From the NCBI GenBank assembly GCA_021821045.1, contig JAKACW010000029.1, positions 1 through 55,020 on the forward strand: DNA of 55,020 bases. The letters are read 5' to 3'. Both the position numbers and the translations under genes were made by a program. The DNA is from Pseudomonadota bacterium (GTDB taxonomy: Bacteria > Pseudomonadota > Gammaproteobacteria > JAADHS01). The notes under the pieces were generated by a model, which saw only the letters and a list, made by a program, of their open reading frames with translations, was not told where the DNA came from and did not search any database. Positions 1 through 9,271 of the stretch are shown here, one piece after another; the stretch's first letter is position 1, and each line of letters begins with the position of its first letter.

Positions 1-1
1 C

Positions 2-49
2 CTTTGCAACGTGGCCGAGCGGGTGCATTTCGATGTGACGAGCGGCTAA
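2..49 (+). CDS. C-terminal end of an unidentified protein (partial)
   Basis: An open frame enters from the left edge and ends at a TAA at 47-49. Its last residues read LCNVAERVHFDVTSG. This is too short to assign a family. A short inverted repeat (GCCCG at 53-57, CGGGC at 64-68) follows but has no T-run, so it is at best a weak terminator. The call rests only on the open frame and its stop just ahead of an intergenic stretch. Confidence 0.35.
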   Translation, partial: LCNVAERVHFDVTSG

Positions 50-198
50 CCGGCCCGGGAATTCGGGCACCGAATCTGCTAAACTACGCCCTCCTCGCGG
101 CACGTCGGACTACGCCATACCCTTCGCGTTTATCCATTCTGGCTCGTTTGTTGCCCCGGCCTTTTCGCAATTTTTGAACGTTATTGGAATACATCACT

Positions 199-1830
199 AT
201 GATCTCTACCGCCAACGTCACCATGCAGTTCGGTCCCAAGCCCCTGTTCGAAAATATCTCCGTCAAGTTCGGCAACGGCAATCGCTATGGCTTGATCGGC
301 GCCAACGGCTGCGGCAAGTCGACCTTCATGAAGATCCTGGGCGGCGATCTAGCGCCGACGTCCGGCAACGTCTCGGTGGACGCCCACATGCGAGTGGGCA
401 AACTGCGCCAGGATCAATTCGCCTTCGAGCGCTTCTCGGTCGTCGATACCGTGATCATGGGCCATGCCAAGCTGTGGGAAGTCAAGCAAGAGCGCGACCG
501 CATCTATTCGCTGCCGGAAATGAGCGAGGACGACGGCATGAAGGTTGCCGAGTTGGAGATCCAGTTCAGCGAGTTGGACGGCTACACCGCGGAATCCCGC
601 GCGGGCGAACTATTGTCGGGTTTGGATATTCCTTTGGCACTGCACGGCGGGCCGATGAGCCAGGTCGCGCCCGGCTGGAAGCTGCGCGTGTTGCTGGCGC
701 AGGCCCTGTTCGCTGACCCGGATATCCTGTTGCTGGACGAGCCGACGAACAACCTGGATATCAACACGATTCGTTGGTTGGAAGACATTCTCAACGAACG
801 CGCCAGCACCATGGTGATCATTTCCCATGACCGGCATTTTTTGAACAGCGTGTGCACGCACATGGCGGACATGGATTACGGCGAGCTGCGCGTTTATCCG
901 GGCAACTATGACGAATACATGGTGGCGGCGACCCAGTCCCGTGAGCGCTTGATCGCGGACAACGAGAAGAAGAAGAGCCAGATCGCCGAGCTGCAAACCT
1001 TCGTCAGCCGCTTCTCGGCCAATGCGTCCAAGGCCAAGCAAGCAACGTCCCGCGCGCGCCAAATCGAAAAGATCGAACTGGCCGAGATCAAGCCGTCGAG
1101 CCGAGTCAATCCGTTCATACGCTTCGAGCAGGACAAGAAGCTGTATCGTTTGGCCGTGGAAACGAAGAAGCTCAGCAAGGGCTTTGATGGCGGACCGCTG
1201 TTCCGCGATCTTGATCTGGCCATCGAAGCGGGTGAGCGCGTGGCGGTCATCGGCCCTAACGGCATCGGCAAGACCACCTTGTTGCGCACACTCGTCGGCG
1301 AGCATGCGCCGGACGGCGGTTCCATCCGCTGGGCGGAGAACGCCGAAATCGGCTATTTCGCCCAAGACCACGGCGCCGACTTCGAGCAAAATATGACCCT
1401 GTTCGAGTGGATGAGCCAGTGGAAGCGGCCGCGGGACGATGAGCAATCGGTGCGCGCGGTGCTTGGCCGCATGCTGTTTTCCCAGGACGACATCAAGAAG
1501 TCCGTGAAGATTCTCTCCGGCGGCGAGCAAGGACGCATGCTGTTCGGCAAGCAGATGATGCTCAAGCCCAACGTGCTCATCATGGACGAGCCCACCAACC
1601 ATCTCGATATGGAATCCATCGAATCCCTGAATACGGCGCTGGAGAACTATCCGGGCACGCTCATCTTCGTGAGTCACGATCGCGAGTTCGTATCATCGCT
1701 GGCGACGCGTATCGTCGAGCTGACGCCCAATGGCGTGGTGAATTACAGCGGCACCTATGAAGACTATTTGCGCAATCAGGAGTTGACGGCCAATGCAGAG
1801 GTGTTGGGGCGGGCGGCCGGGGTTCGATAG
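199..1830 (+). CDS. ybiT: ABC-F family ATPase YbiT
   Basis: A 543-residue soluble protein with two ABC ATPase domains and no membrane segments, as in ABC-F ribosome-associated ATPases. The first Walker A is GANGCGKST (residues 34-42) and the second is GPNGIGKTT (about 352-360). Both Walker B segments are followed by DEPTN. The first signature motif is degenerate (VAPGWKLR), which is typical of YbiT, while the second is canonical (LSGGEQGRM). The sequence closely follows E. coli YbiT as I recall it, for example in the stretch around [20 protein letters not shown]. An in-frame ATG lies at 184, but the ATG at 199 matches the family N-terminus and has a GGA about 10 bases upstream. The precise role of YbiT in translation is not settled; EttA-like control of elongation is an inference from the family. 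Confidence 0.93.
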   Translation: MISTANVTMQFGPKPLFENISVKFGNGNRYGLIGANGCGKSTFMKILGGDLAPTSGNVSVDAHMRVGKLRQDQFAFERFSVVDTVIMGHAKLWEVKQERDRIYSLPEMSEDDGMKVAELEIQFSELDGYTAESRAGELLSGLDIPLALHGGPMSQVAPGWKLRVLLAQALFADPDILLLDEPTNNLDINTIRWLEDILNERASTMVIISHDRHFLNSVCTHMADMDYGELRVYPGNYDEYMVAATQSRERLIADNEKKKSQIAELQTFVSRFSANASKAKQATSRARQIEKIELAEIKPSSRVNPFIRFEQDKKLYRLAVETKKLSKGFDGGPLFRDLDLAIEAGERVAVIGPNGIGKTTLLRTLVGEHAPDGGSIRWAENAEIGYFAQDHGADFEQNMTLFEWMSQWKRPRDDEQSVRAVLGRMLFSQDDIKKSVKILSGGEQGRMLFGKQMMLKPNVLIMDEPTNHLDMESIESLNTALENYPGTLIFVSHDREFVSSLATRIVELTPNGVVNYSGTYEDYLRNQELTANAEVLGRAAGVR

Positions 1831-1890
1831 ATCGTGGCTTGTCGGCATGGCCCGACACGCCGTCGTCGGTTGACAGCCCAAAACACCTCG

Positions 1891-1915
1891 CCGAGAATAG
1901 CTCGGGGTTTTTGTC
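1891..1915 (+). terminator. Rho-independent terminator after ybiT
   Basis: The stem CCGAG (1891-1895) and CTCGG (1901-1905) encloses AATAG and runs into GGTTTTTG. The stem is short, but its position and T-run fit the end of the ybiT transcript, 60 bases past the stop. Confidence 0.6.
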
Positions 1916-1952
1916 GTCGTTTTTGAGTGGCCGTTTCATGAAAGGAAATCAA

Positions 1953-2441
1953 ATGAAAAAATCACTTGTTACGCTGGCTGTGCTGATGGGGTCGATGTCC
2001 AATGCCATGGCGGCGTCGCCGAATAGCGTGGGTTGCGGTTTGGGCGCCCAGTTGTTCGACGGGCAGTCGGGGATCTTTCCGCAGGTTTTGGCAGTGACGA
2101 CCAACGGCACCTTTGGTAACCAAACTTTCGGTATCAGTACTGGAACGCTCGGCTGCGATCCTGACGGCACGGTTGTGGCTTCGGCTCGCATCCCAATGTT
2201 CGTCGGCGCCAACATGGAAAATCTGGCCCGTGACATGGCCACCGGCAAGGGCGAATCCCTGGAGTCGCTGGCCGCCCTGCTGGGCGTAGCCGAGCAGGAC
2301 AAGTCGTCGTTTTTCACCGCGACCAAATCCAATTTTGGCCGGATTTTCGCCCGTGACAACGTAACCTCCGGCGATGTTGTCGCTTCGCTGTATCAAGTAA
2401 TGCAAGAAGACGCAGCGCTTGCCCAGTACGTTCCCGCGTAA
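1953..2441 (+). CDS. DUF3015 family exported protein
   Basis: A 162-residue protein with a signal peptide (MKKSLVTLAVLMGSMSNAMA, probable cleavage after Ala20). The mature part starts with a conserved GCG-type segment and the block PQVLAVTTNGTFGNQTFGI, which is the hallmark of DUF3015. The function of DUF3015 is unknown. The likely location is the periplasm or outer-membrane space. The start at 1953 gives the signal peptide directly and has AAAGGA 7 bases upstream; earlier in-frame ATGs would add an unlikely N-terminal extension. It stands alone between the ybiT terminator and a REP pair, so it is probably monocistronic. Confidence 0.8.
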   Translation: MKKSLVTLAVLMGSMSNAMAASPNSVGCGLGAQLFDGQSGIFPQVLAVTTNGTFGNQTFGISTGTLGCDPDGTVVASARIPMFVGANMENLARDMATGKGESLESLAALLGVAEQDKSSFFTATKSNFGRIFARDNVTSGDVVASLYQVMQEDAALAQYVPA

Positions 2442-2458
2442 CTTGTCGAGCGTCGGAC

Positions 2459-2587
2459 GTGGGAGCGGAGTCTGAAGCACTGGGGTATCGGAATGTCGCC
2501 GCGCGCTGTGGGAGCGGTTTCCTACCGCGATTCCCGCAGCGACTTGGTGCCATAGCCTGACTCCATCGCGGAATGATCCGCTCCAAC
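2459..2587. repeat. REP-like cluster: truncated copy plus an inverted pair
   Basis: A full REP-like unit starts with GTGGGAGCGG at 2508 and runs to about 2532, with a stem GCGGT/ACCGC and loop TTCCT. A second unit in opposite orientation lies at 2565-2587 (GCGGA/TCCGC stem, loop ATGA). A truncated head (GTGGGAGCGGAG) is at 2459-2470. The cluster fills the gap between the DUF3015 gene and the DUF4105 gene. Units of the same family occur throughout the window. Confidence 0.85.
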
Positions 2588-2667
2588 GTCCATTGCCCCT
2601 GAGCTGACCACTTGATCCGGGGTGTCTAATTAATCTCTTTTCCGTTGGTTTCCGGTTTGCCTTCGCT

Positions 2668-4554
2668 GTGGTGGCGTTTGTCCATTGCCACGTCGCCGCG
2701 GCGTTCGACGAAGCGTACTTGAATCAGCTCATCGAGCGCGCCGATCAACTCAATCTCGCTGATCACCCGCAATGGCACGCGCTGTTGCACTATCGATCCA
2801 ACCGTTTATTGCCCGGCGTAACGAGCCTGATCGATGATCCGCTGTTTTTTCTGTCTCCTCAAGGCAAGACAGATCCCCGAGCGGAGATGGAAGCGACGCT
2901 GCGGCGCTTCGCTAGCGATGACATCCTGGCCAGCAAGGAAGAGCCAGCCCAGTGCGCCTTCGCGGCCCGCTACGAGTGGTTGAATCGACAGCTCGGTTTC
3001 GATGAAGGGCGACTGCTGCGCCAAGCTTGTCTGCGTTTCGATGAGTGGGTCGGTCGCATTGAACCGCATACGCTTACACTGGTATTTCCTGCAGCGCATC
3101 TCAATAACCCATCGTCCATGTTCGGCCACACGTTGTTGCGGTTTGATACGGCCGCACAAACCGAGCAGACACGGTTGCTGGCCTACACGGCCAACTATGC
3201 CGCCGTGACCGGCGAGGACAACGGCGTGGCATTCGCCATTAAGGGGTTGTTTGGGTTCTATCCCGGTTACGCATCCATTGCGCCGTACTACGAAAAGACC
3301 AAGCAGTACTCCGACCTCGAGAACCGCGATATCTGGGAATACACGTTGCGGCTCACCCCTGAGGAGGTGTCGCGGGTGCTGATGCACATTTGGGAGCTGC
3401 GGGGCATCTATTCTGATTACTATTTCTTTACTGAAAACTGCTCCTACGAACTGATGTTGCTACTTGATGCAGCGCGTCCCGAGCTGCGCCTGCGGGACCA
3501 ATTCGGCTATTGGGTGATTCCGGTGGATACGGTGCGTGTTCTGTACCAAAACGATCTTATCAGTGGTGCCGAATACCGGCCGGCGGCGGGAACCAAACTG
3601 CGGTATCGTGCCAATGTGTTGCCGGTTCCACAACAGGACATGATCCGGCGCATTGCCGATGGCGATGTCCGATACGACGACGAGAGGGTGCGGGCGTTGG
3701 CGCCCGCGGACCGGGCGTCCGTTTATGCGTTGACATACGATTATCTGCGGTATGAACTGGCCGGGCGACGCAAGAGCCGGGATGAGATTCTTGATGTATC
3801 GAGGACGGTACTGGAAGCGCGCAGTGCTCTGGGCGAAGCGGCGGTCGACGACATGGACCCTCCGGTCCCGCCGCGTCCTGAACATGGTCATCCGACGACG
3901 TTGATCGAGGCGGGGATCGGACGGGCGGCGGGGATCGACAACCTGTCGTTGCGCTGGCGGCCGGCATTCCACGATCTGTATGCGCCGGAGGAAGGCTATG
4001 TGCGTGGCGCTCAGATCGAATTCCTGGATACGGTGTTCTCGTACCGTCCCGAGTCGGCGTCGTGGCGGCTCGATGAATTGACCTTCATCGACATCGTCTC
4101 GGCGACGCCGCGAACACAATTGTTCAAGCCGCTGTCGTGGTTGGTGAGTGCGGGGCTGACGCGGCCGCCGCTGCCCGAGTATGCGGACCGGCGCCATCTG
4201 ACCTTTCAGTTCGATGTCGGAGCGGGGTTCGCCAAAGATTTCACCGAGTCGACATTCGGGTTCGGTTTTATGAAGTTTGTGTTTGACGCCAATTCGGATT
4301 TGGACAAGGATTATGCGGCGGGCGTCGCCATCGACGGTGGCGCCGTGGCGTCGGTGACGCACAACTGGAAAGCGGGGTTTCGCGGCTTTGCGAGCGCGTA
4401 TGGTGTCGGTGAAGACTTTGCCCGCTTCGGCGTGGAGCTGGATCAGCGGTTTGTCATCGACAGGGCGAATCACGTAAGGCTGCTGTACAGACACAGCCGA
4501 GTGGATGATCAGCATGATCGAGAATCGATGTTGGCCTGGTCGTACTATTTTTAG
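2668..4554 (+). CDS. DUF4105 (Lnb N-terminal periplasmic domain) protein
   Basis: About 628 residues. The N-terminal half matches the DUF4105 family, with the conserved block NNPSSMFGHTLLRFD and a Cys in ENCSYELMLLLDA. The C-terminal half looks like an extended beta-rich region ending in an aromatic residue (SYYF), as in outer-membrane associated proteins. Function is unknown; export is likely. The start is uncertain. The GTG at 2668 leaves only a short hydrophobic stretch and no basic residues, while the frame stays open back to 2608 and encodes more signal-peptide-like residues (FRFAFAVVAFVHCHVAAA) without a standard start codon other than this GTG. It overlaps the next gene by 50 bases, suggesting co-transcription. 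Confidence 0.8.
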   Translation: MVAFVHCHVAAAFDEAYLNQLIERADQLNLADHPQWHALLHYRSNRLLPGVTSLIDDPLFFLSPQGKTDPRAEMEATLRRFASDDILASKEEPAQCAFAARYEWLNRQLGFDEGRLLRQACLRFDEWVGRIEPHTLTLVFPAAHLNNPSSMFGHTLLRFDTAAQTEQTRLLAYTANYAAVTGEDNGVAFAIKGLFGFYPGYASIAPYYEKTKQYSDLENRDIWEYTLRLTPEEVSRVLMHIWELRGIYSDYYFFTENCSYELMLLLDAARPELRLRDQFGYWVIPVDTVRVLYQNDLISGAEYRPAAGTKLRYRANVLPVPQQDMIRRIADGDVRYDDERVRALAPADRASVYALTYDYLRYELAGRRKSRDEILDVSRTVLEARSALGEAAVDDMDPPVPPRPEHGHPTTLIEAGIGRAAGIDNLSLRWRPAFHDLYAPEEGYVRGAQIEFLDTVFSYRPESASWRLDELTFIDIVSATPRTQLFKPLSWLVSAGLTRPPLPEYADRRHLTFQFDVGAGFAKDFTESTFGFGFMKFVFDANSDLDKDYAAGVAIDGGAVASVTHNWKAGFRGFASAYGVGEDFARFGVELDQRFVIDRANHVRLLYRHSRVDDQHDRESMLAWSYYF

Positions 4555-5410
4555 CGCGAGGGCGGTTCTGACGCTTTGCGCCGTCCTGGCTTTGACCGGG
4601 TGCACGCAGCTGTTTTTTTTTCCGCAGAAGGAATTGATTGCGACCCCGGACAGATTGGATCTCGAATACCGTGATGTGTTCTTTCAAAGCGCCGATGGCA
4701 CCCGATTGCACGGCTGGTTCTTGCCGACCCAAGGGTCCGCGCAAGGAACCGTCTTCTTCCTTCATGGCAACGCCGAGAACATCAGCACTCACATCGGCAG
4801 TGTCCATTGGCTGCCCAATAAGGCCATGAATGTTTTTCTTTTCGACTACCGCGGCTACGGCCGTTCGGAAGGCGTGCCGGACTTGCCGGGTATCGTCGCT
4901 GACACGCAGGCCGCTTTCGCGGCGATGCTGGCGTTGGATGAAACGAAGCGGCTTCCCGTGGTGATCTTCGGTCAGAGTCTGGGCGGCGCGTTGGCGGCCT
5001 ATTTTGCCGCCAACAATCCCCATCGCCAGCGCGTGGCCGGCGTGATCATCGACAGCGCGTTTTCCGATTTTCAACGCATCGTGCGCGAGAAGGCGGGCGC
5101 CAGTTGGGTGACGTGGGCGCTGCAGTATCCCGCCGCGTGGACCGTGTCGAACGCCTACAGCCCTATTGCGCACATCGCCAAAATCAGTCCCATACCGCTG
5201 CTAGTTATGCACAGCAAGTCAGATCAGATCATTCCGCCACACCATTCCCAGGTTTTGTACGACGCGGCGGGCGAGCCGAAGACCCTGTGGTTCATCGACA
5301 ATGAGTACCACATCGGCGCCATGCGGCGGGAGGAGCATCAAGAGCGGGTTTATGCGTTCATGGCGGATGCCATTGCGACTTTCAAAGGGACAACGCGCTC
5401 CGAGCCGTGA
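4505..5410 (+). CDS. alpha/beta-hydrolase lipoprotein
   Basis: A 301-residue protein with an N-terminal signal and lipobox (LALTGC), so probably lipid-anchored. The body is an alpha/beta-hydrolase fold: oxyanion-type HGNAEN, a nucleophile elbow GQSLGG, a probable acid in HSKSDQIIP and a catalytic His in NEYHIGAM. It resembles the YfhR/ABHD13-like group of serine hydrolases, whose substrates are not well defined. The start overlaps the end of the DUF4105 gene by 50 bases; a second ATG at 4514 is possible. It is followed directly by a REP cluster, facing the pilin operon. Confidence 0.83.
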   Translation: MISMIENRCWPGRTIFSARAVLTLCAVLALTGCTQLFFFPQKELIATPDRLDLEYRDVFFQSADGTRLHGWFLPTQGSAQGTVFFLHGNAENISTHIGSVHWLPNKAMNVFLFDYRGYGRSEGVPDLPGIVADTQAAFAAMLALDETKRLPVVIFGQSLGGALAAYFAANNPHRQRVAGVIIDSAFSDFQRIVREKAGASWVTWALQYPAAWTVSNAYSPIAHIAKISPIPLLVMHSKSDQIIPPHHSQVLYDAAGEPKTLWFIDNEYHIGAMRREEHQERVYAFMADAIATFKGTTRSEP

Positions 5411-5415
5411 TGGTT

Positions 5416-5555
5416 GTGGGAGCGGGTGATTCCGCGATTGTTTCGGCTCTGGCAATGAGTCGGGCGAAGAATCGCGGAATGATCCGCTCCCACGGTGGAG
5501 ATCCCGCCGTCGACGGAGAGACTTAGCGCTGTGGGAGCGGTTTCCTACCGCGATT
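5416..5555. repeat. Three REP-like units between convergent genes
   Basis: Units lie at 5416-5439 (GTGGGAGCGGG head, forward), 5470-5493 (inverted, ending CTCCCAC) and 5531-5555 (forward, GCGGT/ACCGC stem). The first two form an inverted pair about 30 bases apart. The cluster occupies almost the whole 167-base gap between the convergent hydrolase and pilE genes and could act as a bidirectional terminator or an mRNA end barrier. Confidence 0.88.
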
Positions 5556-5577
5556 GGTTGAATCGGCAGGGCGTCGG

Positions 5578-6021
5578 CTACCAACAGCCCGCCGGTCCCT
5601 TCAAGCCGTGGGGATTGGCGTTGTTGATGGTGAGGGTGATGGGATCGCACGAGGTGTCGCCGGCTTGCTTTCCCGTCGGATCTGCTTCAACGGTGTACGC
5701 ATTGCCGGTGGCCGAATTCGCCGTAATCGAAATGTTGTAATAGCTATCCGGGCTGGTGGCGGCGGCCCGCACGCTGCTCAGCGCCGCTGTCGCGCCGCAG
5801 GTATCGGCGCCCGTGGCGCCCGACAGAGTCTGGGCATAGAAGCGGCAATTTCCTCTGAGCCGCTCCTGGGCCAATTGAACGGTTTGAATCGCGGCATGCG
5901 CGTCCGCACGCCGCGATTTTCTTATCGAGTCCTGATAGGAGGGGTAAGCGATCGCCGCCAAGATCCCTATGAGGGCGATCGTTACTACGATTTCGATCAG
6001 TCCAAATCCCTTGTCAGACAT
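5578..6021 (-). CDS. pilE: type IV minor pilin, PilE-like
   Basis: A 147-residue prepilin. The class III signal is very short (MSDKG) with the cleavage motif GFGLIE, so Gly replaces the usual Thr at +2. A hydrophobic helix follows (VVTIALIGILAAIAYPSYQD). The segment after it (RKSRRADAHAAIQTVQLAQE) is typical of PilE of fimU-pilVWXY1E clusters. A C-terminal Cys pair (SCDP and GCW) may form the pilin disulfide loop. It is the last gene of the minor-pilin operon, 18 bases after pilV, and would sit near the tip or initiation complex of type IV pili. Confidence 0.87.
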   Translation of the reverse strand: MSDKGFGLIEIVVTIALIGILAAIAYPSYQDSIRKSRRADAHAAIQTVQLAQERLRGNCRFYAQTLSGATGADTCGATAALSSVRAAATSPDSYYNISITANSATGNAYTVEADPTGKQAGDTSCDPITLTINNANPHGLKGPAGCW

Positions 6022-6039
6022 GTCATGCCCTTCATCCGT

Positions 6040-8040
6040 TTACGGACAGCTGGTGTTGTGGTTGACCCACAGATCGCGCGTGTAGATACCCGGCGCGAGA
6101 TTGGTGAGCGTGGCCACGCCGGTTGTCGGGTTCACATCCGTGCCGCACACCTTGCCGCTCGCCGGCGTGAAGGTGATCGTGCCGGTCCAGGTTTCAGTGT
6201 CGAAAACACCGGTTGTACACGAGTACCCCATACCATCCGCATCGACCAGGCACGAGCCGCCCACGATGCTGATGCTGGCGGAGGACAGCTTCCTATTGGT
6301 ATGGCCGCTGGTGACCGTGCCGGTGACAACCACGATGTTGCCCGCTGCGCAGCCGAAGTCCTTGCCGGAGCCGTCCGCGCCGATGCTGGTCATGTTCATG
6401 CGCTGATCGGCGAGTCCGTCGATTGATCCATCATCGTTACAGGCGATGGCGTAGGAGTTGGGATTGATCTGAATATAGCCATTCCAGCCGTTACCCCAGT
6501 CGTAGACGTCGCAGGTATAGGTCGCGGAGTACGCGGCGCCGCTGAAGCTGAATACGCCGCGGGTACAGTTGCCCGGGCCGTCGGAGGTGTTGACGGAAAT
6601 CAGCTCGACATTTGCTGCTTGGCTGACGTCGGCGACAACATCAATGGTTCCCGACAGAATGTGGCGCGCCGCCGGCGGATCGGTTGGGTCGTAGGGACAG
6701 GTGTTTTCCACTCCGTAGACGGTAGAGTCGAAGCTATCGATGTAGCTGGGATTGAGACACACAAAATCCGTCGGTATGCCTTCAAACAGTGCGCCGGAGA
6801 CGCCGCCCACCACCGAGTCGGGGCGGACCATGATGCCTTGGGTTTTGCAGTTAGAGCCTTCAGTGGCGGACACCGCCAGGCTGGCGATGACGAAGTCGTG
6901 GGTTTTGTCACTGGTGTCGGGATCCGGCAGAACGATCGCGTCGCCGACCCCAATAGAGTAGTAGATATTGTCGCCGTTGGCATTCTGCTGCTTGCCGTTG
7001 GCGGTGGAAGCGTCCACCTTGTACAGCATGCCGCGGTAGGCGCGACGGGCCGCAATGACGGGCTCCGCCCAAGCGTCAGTGGTCACCGGGTCGCCCTGGC
7101 AGAACTTGTCACTCTGCGCGATGCCGCCGGCCAGTAGAATACCGATGTTGCCGTGCCAGCCGCCGCCCAAATAGCAAGTGTAGTCGAAGTATTCGTAGTC
7201 GCCGCTGGCGGTTGTCAGTGCCGAGGTGGTGTTGTTGTCAACGGGGTGAGCCGTCGGGTTGCCTGCGCCGTCGTAGGTGACGTAGTAGCGCTGACAATAG
7301 GCGGCGTCCGATGCTTTGACGAACACTTCGCCGGGGTCTAACTGGCTTTGCGTCGCTGTGTCGATGTAGATCCGTCCTTTAATCTTTACAAAGTTCAAAC
7401 AGGAGCCGTTCTGGCACGCGTCTTCCAGCGTGAGCACGATGTCGTTGCCGACGACAAGCTTAAGATCGCCGGATCCGTCGTCATATATTTCGGTGCCATC
7501 GTCGTTGGGCGTGGTTGTGGCGTTGGGCGGCAGTTGCCCTTCGCCAAGGTGCGCGCGGCCGGTCGGCGAACCGACGTGAGCAATGGTGGTGTCGCGGCCG
7601 ATGTCGCCGACGGAGCGCGGCGATTCCCAGCCGAGTTCGGCGCTAAGAACGACACTGTGGGAGTTGTTTCCGCGGTCAGTCCAAGCGACCTGGACGTTGA
7701 CCTGCTTCCGATTGCCATTGGTTGTAAACGCTTCGCGTCGATTGAAGGTGGAATTGACGCCGGTGATGCTCGTATCCGCGCCTTCGTTGCCGGCGGTGAA
7801 GAGGGCGTTGAACTCATCCACGGTCCGGGCGGAATTGGTGTAGTTGCGCAGCTCCTCGATGCGCGCCTGCGCCAGAGCCGTGGCCTCCACCTTGGCTTTG
7901 CTCTCGCCGCTTTCCGCGGTGAGTCGGCTCTGAAACGAGACGACGGCGAGCAGGCCGAGGGCGACCACGGACATGGAGACCAGGACTTCAATCAAGCTAA
8001 AGCCGGTCCGTTTCGCATGCTGTCGTGCAATCGTTTTCAT
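6040..8040 (-). CDS. pilV: very large PilV-like minor pilin
   Basis: A 666-residue prepilin. The leader MKTIARQHAKRTG is cleaved before FSLIEVLVSM, followed by the PilV-type helix and the QARIEELRN segment. Usual PilV proteins are 150-200 residues, so this one has about 450 extra residues. The extension contains three related Cys/Trp-Gly units near residues 283-314, 504-534 and 606-632, each with a YxC-type start and a W-x-G-x-I core, and many cysteines. It may act as a surface or tip adhesin, but that is inference. The ATG at 8040 was chosen because the prepilin leader starts there and GAGG lies 9-10 bases upstream; an earlier in-frame start at 8073 would overlap pilX. It sits 17 bases after pilX. 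Confidence 0.83.
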   Translation of the reverse strand: MKTIARQHAKRTGFSLIEVLVSMSVVALGLLAVVSFQSRLTAESGESKAKVEATALAQARIEELRNYTNSARTVDEFNALFTAGNEGADTSITGVNSTFNRREAFTTNGNRKQVNVQVAWTDRGNNSHSVVLSAELGWESPRSVGDIGRDTTIAHVGSPTGRAHLGEGQLPPNATTTPNDDGTEIYDDGSGDLKLVVGNDIVLTLEDACQNGSCLNFVKIKGRIYIDTATQSQLDPGEVFVKASDAAYCQRYYVTYDGAGNPTAHPVDNNTTSALTTASGDYEYFDYTCYLGGGWHGNIGILLAGGIAQSDKFCQGDPVTTDAWAEPVIAARRAYRGMLYKVDASTANGKQQNANGDNIYYSIGVGDAIVLPDPDTSDKTHDFVIASLAVSATEGSNCKTQGIMVRPDSVVGGVSGALFEGIPTDFVCLNPSYIDSFDSTVYGVENTCPYDPTDPPAARHILSGTIDVVADVSQAANVELISVNTSDGPGNCTRGVFSFSGAAYSATYTCDVYDWGNGWNGYIQINPNSYAIACNDDGSIDGLADQRMNMTSIGADGSGKDFGCAAGNIVVVTGTVTSGHTNRKLSSASISIVGGSCLVDADGMGYSCTTGVFDTETWTGTITFTPASGKVCGTDVNPTTGVATLTNLAPGIYTRDLWVNHNTSCP

Positions 8041-8057
8041 GGTTGTTGCCTCAAAGG

Positions 8058-9269
8058 TTAGAAGTCTCTCCATGTGCCCGATGACGATCCGAGCGGACCG
8101 TTCCTGCTCGCCGAGGCGAGTAAATCCGAGTGATAGGTGATGTCCAAGCTGCCGCCGGTTTGGTTCGCAATGTCGTTGGACGCGACCATGGCGCCGTAAA
8201 CTGTTGCGCCGCCTTTTATACTGACCGCGCCGTTCACGAACAGGATGCCGTAGAACTGGGGCGAACCCGACAACTCGAGATCGCCATTGACAATCACGAT
8301 CGATGGCCGCATCACGCCGTCGGGGCAGTAATTGCTGCCGGTGACGTTTTGGCTGCAGCCGACGGTAATCGAGCTGAGGCTCGTATTGCCCTCGATCCAG
8401 ATTACCTCGCCTTGCGCGTTGGCGATGTCCGTCGCTGCGCTGGCCGCCGTGGTGTCGATGGTTACCATCGCTTCGCGATAATTGGCCGGCGTCATGCCGA
8501 AGAAGTTCTCGAAGAACTGATTTTGGGACAAATTATCCAGGCTGGAGTCATGCTCGACCACGTCAAGTCCTACGGTAACTTTGTTGGACGAAGCCACCGT
8601 GCTACAAGTCATGGAAGTGTCCATGCAAGTCGGGTAGCCGGCGTCGGTCATGTCGGCGACTTCAGTGGCCGTGCTGTTGTTTGAGCCGAGGTCGACGTCG
8701 CTCCCGCTCCAAATGGTGCTGTGCCCTTCCGGGTTGATAACCGTGGCGGAGCCGGAAACGATGATGGAGCCGCGCGTGGTGAGCGGGTTGTCCGGGGACA
8801 TGGGCAGCGCGTTCAGCGTCGAAAGGACTTGGGTCAGTGTTCTGCTGGCAGTGAAGTCGTCGCTGTAGCCGGTCGATTGGACAGTAATGACGGTGAAGGG
8901 GGCGTCGGCGGGCGAGGAGTCCGTTGGAGTGACCGTGACCGTGTAGCCGTTGCCGACCGTTGCCGTATTGGCGTCACCGATACCGTCGGCGTTGGTGTCG
9001 AACACGTTCGGATCGAGCACGCCGTCACTGTCGGCGTCGACGTTTTCGGAATAGTATTCCACCGCCGCCGCCAATCCGGCTTCCGCCGCTTCCAAGGCCT
9101 GCTGCGCCCGAAACGCATTATTGGCAATCTTCTTTTCCACGAATACCGACTTCGACGTGAAGACGCTCACCATGGCGATGATCATCAGCACCATGAGAGA
9201 GACGACCAGGGTCGCCGTGCCTTTTTGGCCCTGGGCGAGTCGCGTGTTGTTCGGTGTATGGCGTTTCAT
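8058..9269 (-). CDS. pilX: PilX-like minor pilin
   Basis: A 403-residue protein with the PilX N-terminal domain: QKGTATLVVSLMVLMIIAMV followed by KIANNAFRAQQALEAAEAGL. PilX proteins lack a strict GFTLxE site, as here. Residues 78-99 are rich in Asp with two D-x-D/N-x-D-G patterns (DADSDG, DTNADG), like calcium-binding loops. The C-terminal part has repeated beta-strand segments (GDLELSGSPQFYGILFVNGA). It lies 2 bases after pilW and 17 before pilV, so the genes are translated from one message. Predicted role: assembly of the pilus tip complex. Confidence 0.85.
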   Translation of the reverse strand: MKRHTPNNTRLAQGQKGTATLVVSLMVLMIIAMVSVFTSKSVFVEKKIANNAFRAQQALEAAEAGLAAAVEYYSENVDADSDGVLDPNVFDTNADGIGDANTATVGNGYTVTVTPTDSSPADAPFTVITVQSTGYSDDFTASRTLTQVLSTLNALPMSPDNPLTTRGSIIVSGSATVINPEGHSTIWSGSDVDLGSNNSTATEVADMTDAGYPTCMDTSMTCSTVASSNKVTVGLDVVEHDSSLDNLSQNQFFENFFGMTPANYREAMVTIDTTAASAATDIANAQGEVIWIEGNTSLSSITVGCSQNVTGSNYCPDGVMRPSIVIVNGDLELSGSPQFYGILFVNGAVSIKGGATVYGAMVASNDIANQTGGSLDITYHSDLLASASRNGPLGSSSGTWRDF

Positions 9270-9271
9270 GG

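Noticed and set aside
610-1677. Long open frame on the strand opposite ybiT
   Set aside because: It mirrors the codon bias of the real gene in high-GC DNA and its translation has no domain. The same holds for many long antisense frames in this window (for example opposite the DUF4105 gene, hflK, radA and glnD).
199-1830. EttA or Uup as the name of the first ABC-F gene
   Set aside because: The degenerate APGWKLR signature and overall match fit YbiT; there is no Uup-like C-terminal coiled coil.
2459-5555. CRISPR array formed by the repeated GTGGGAGCGG units
   Set aside because: Units are palindromic, in both orientations, irregularly spaced and spread over the window, with no spacers of even length and no cas genes.
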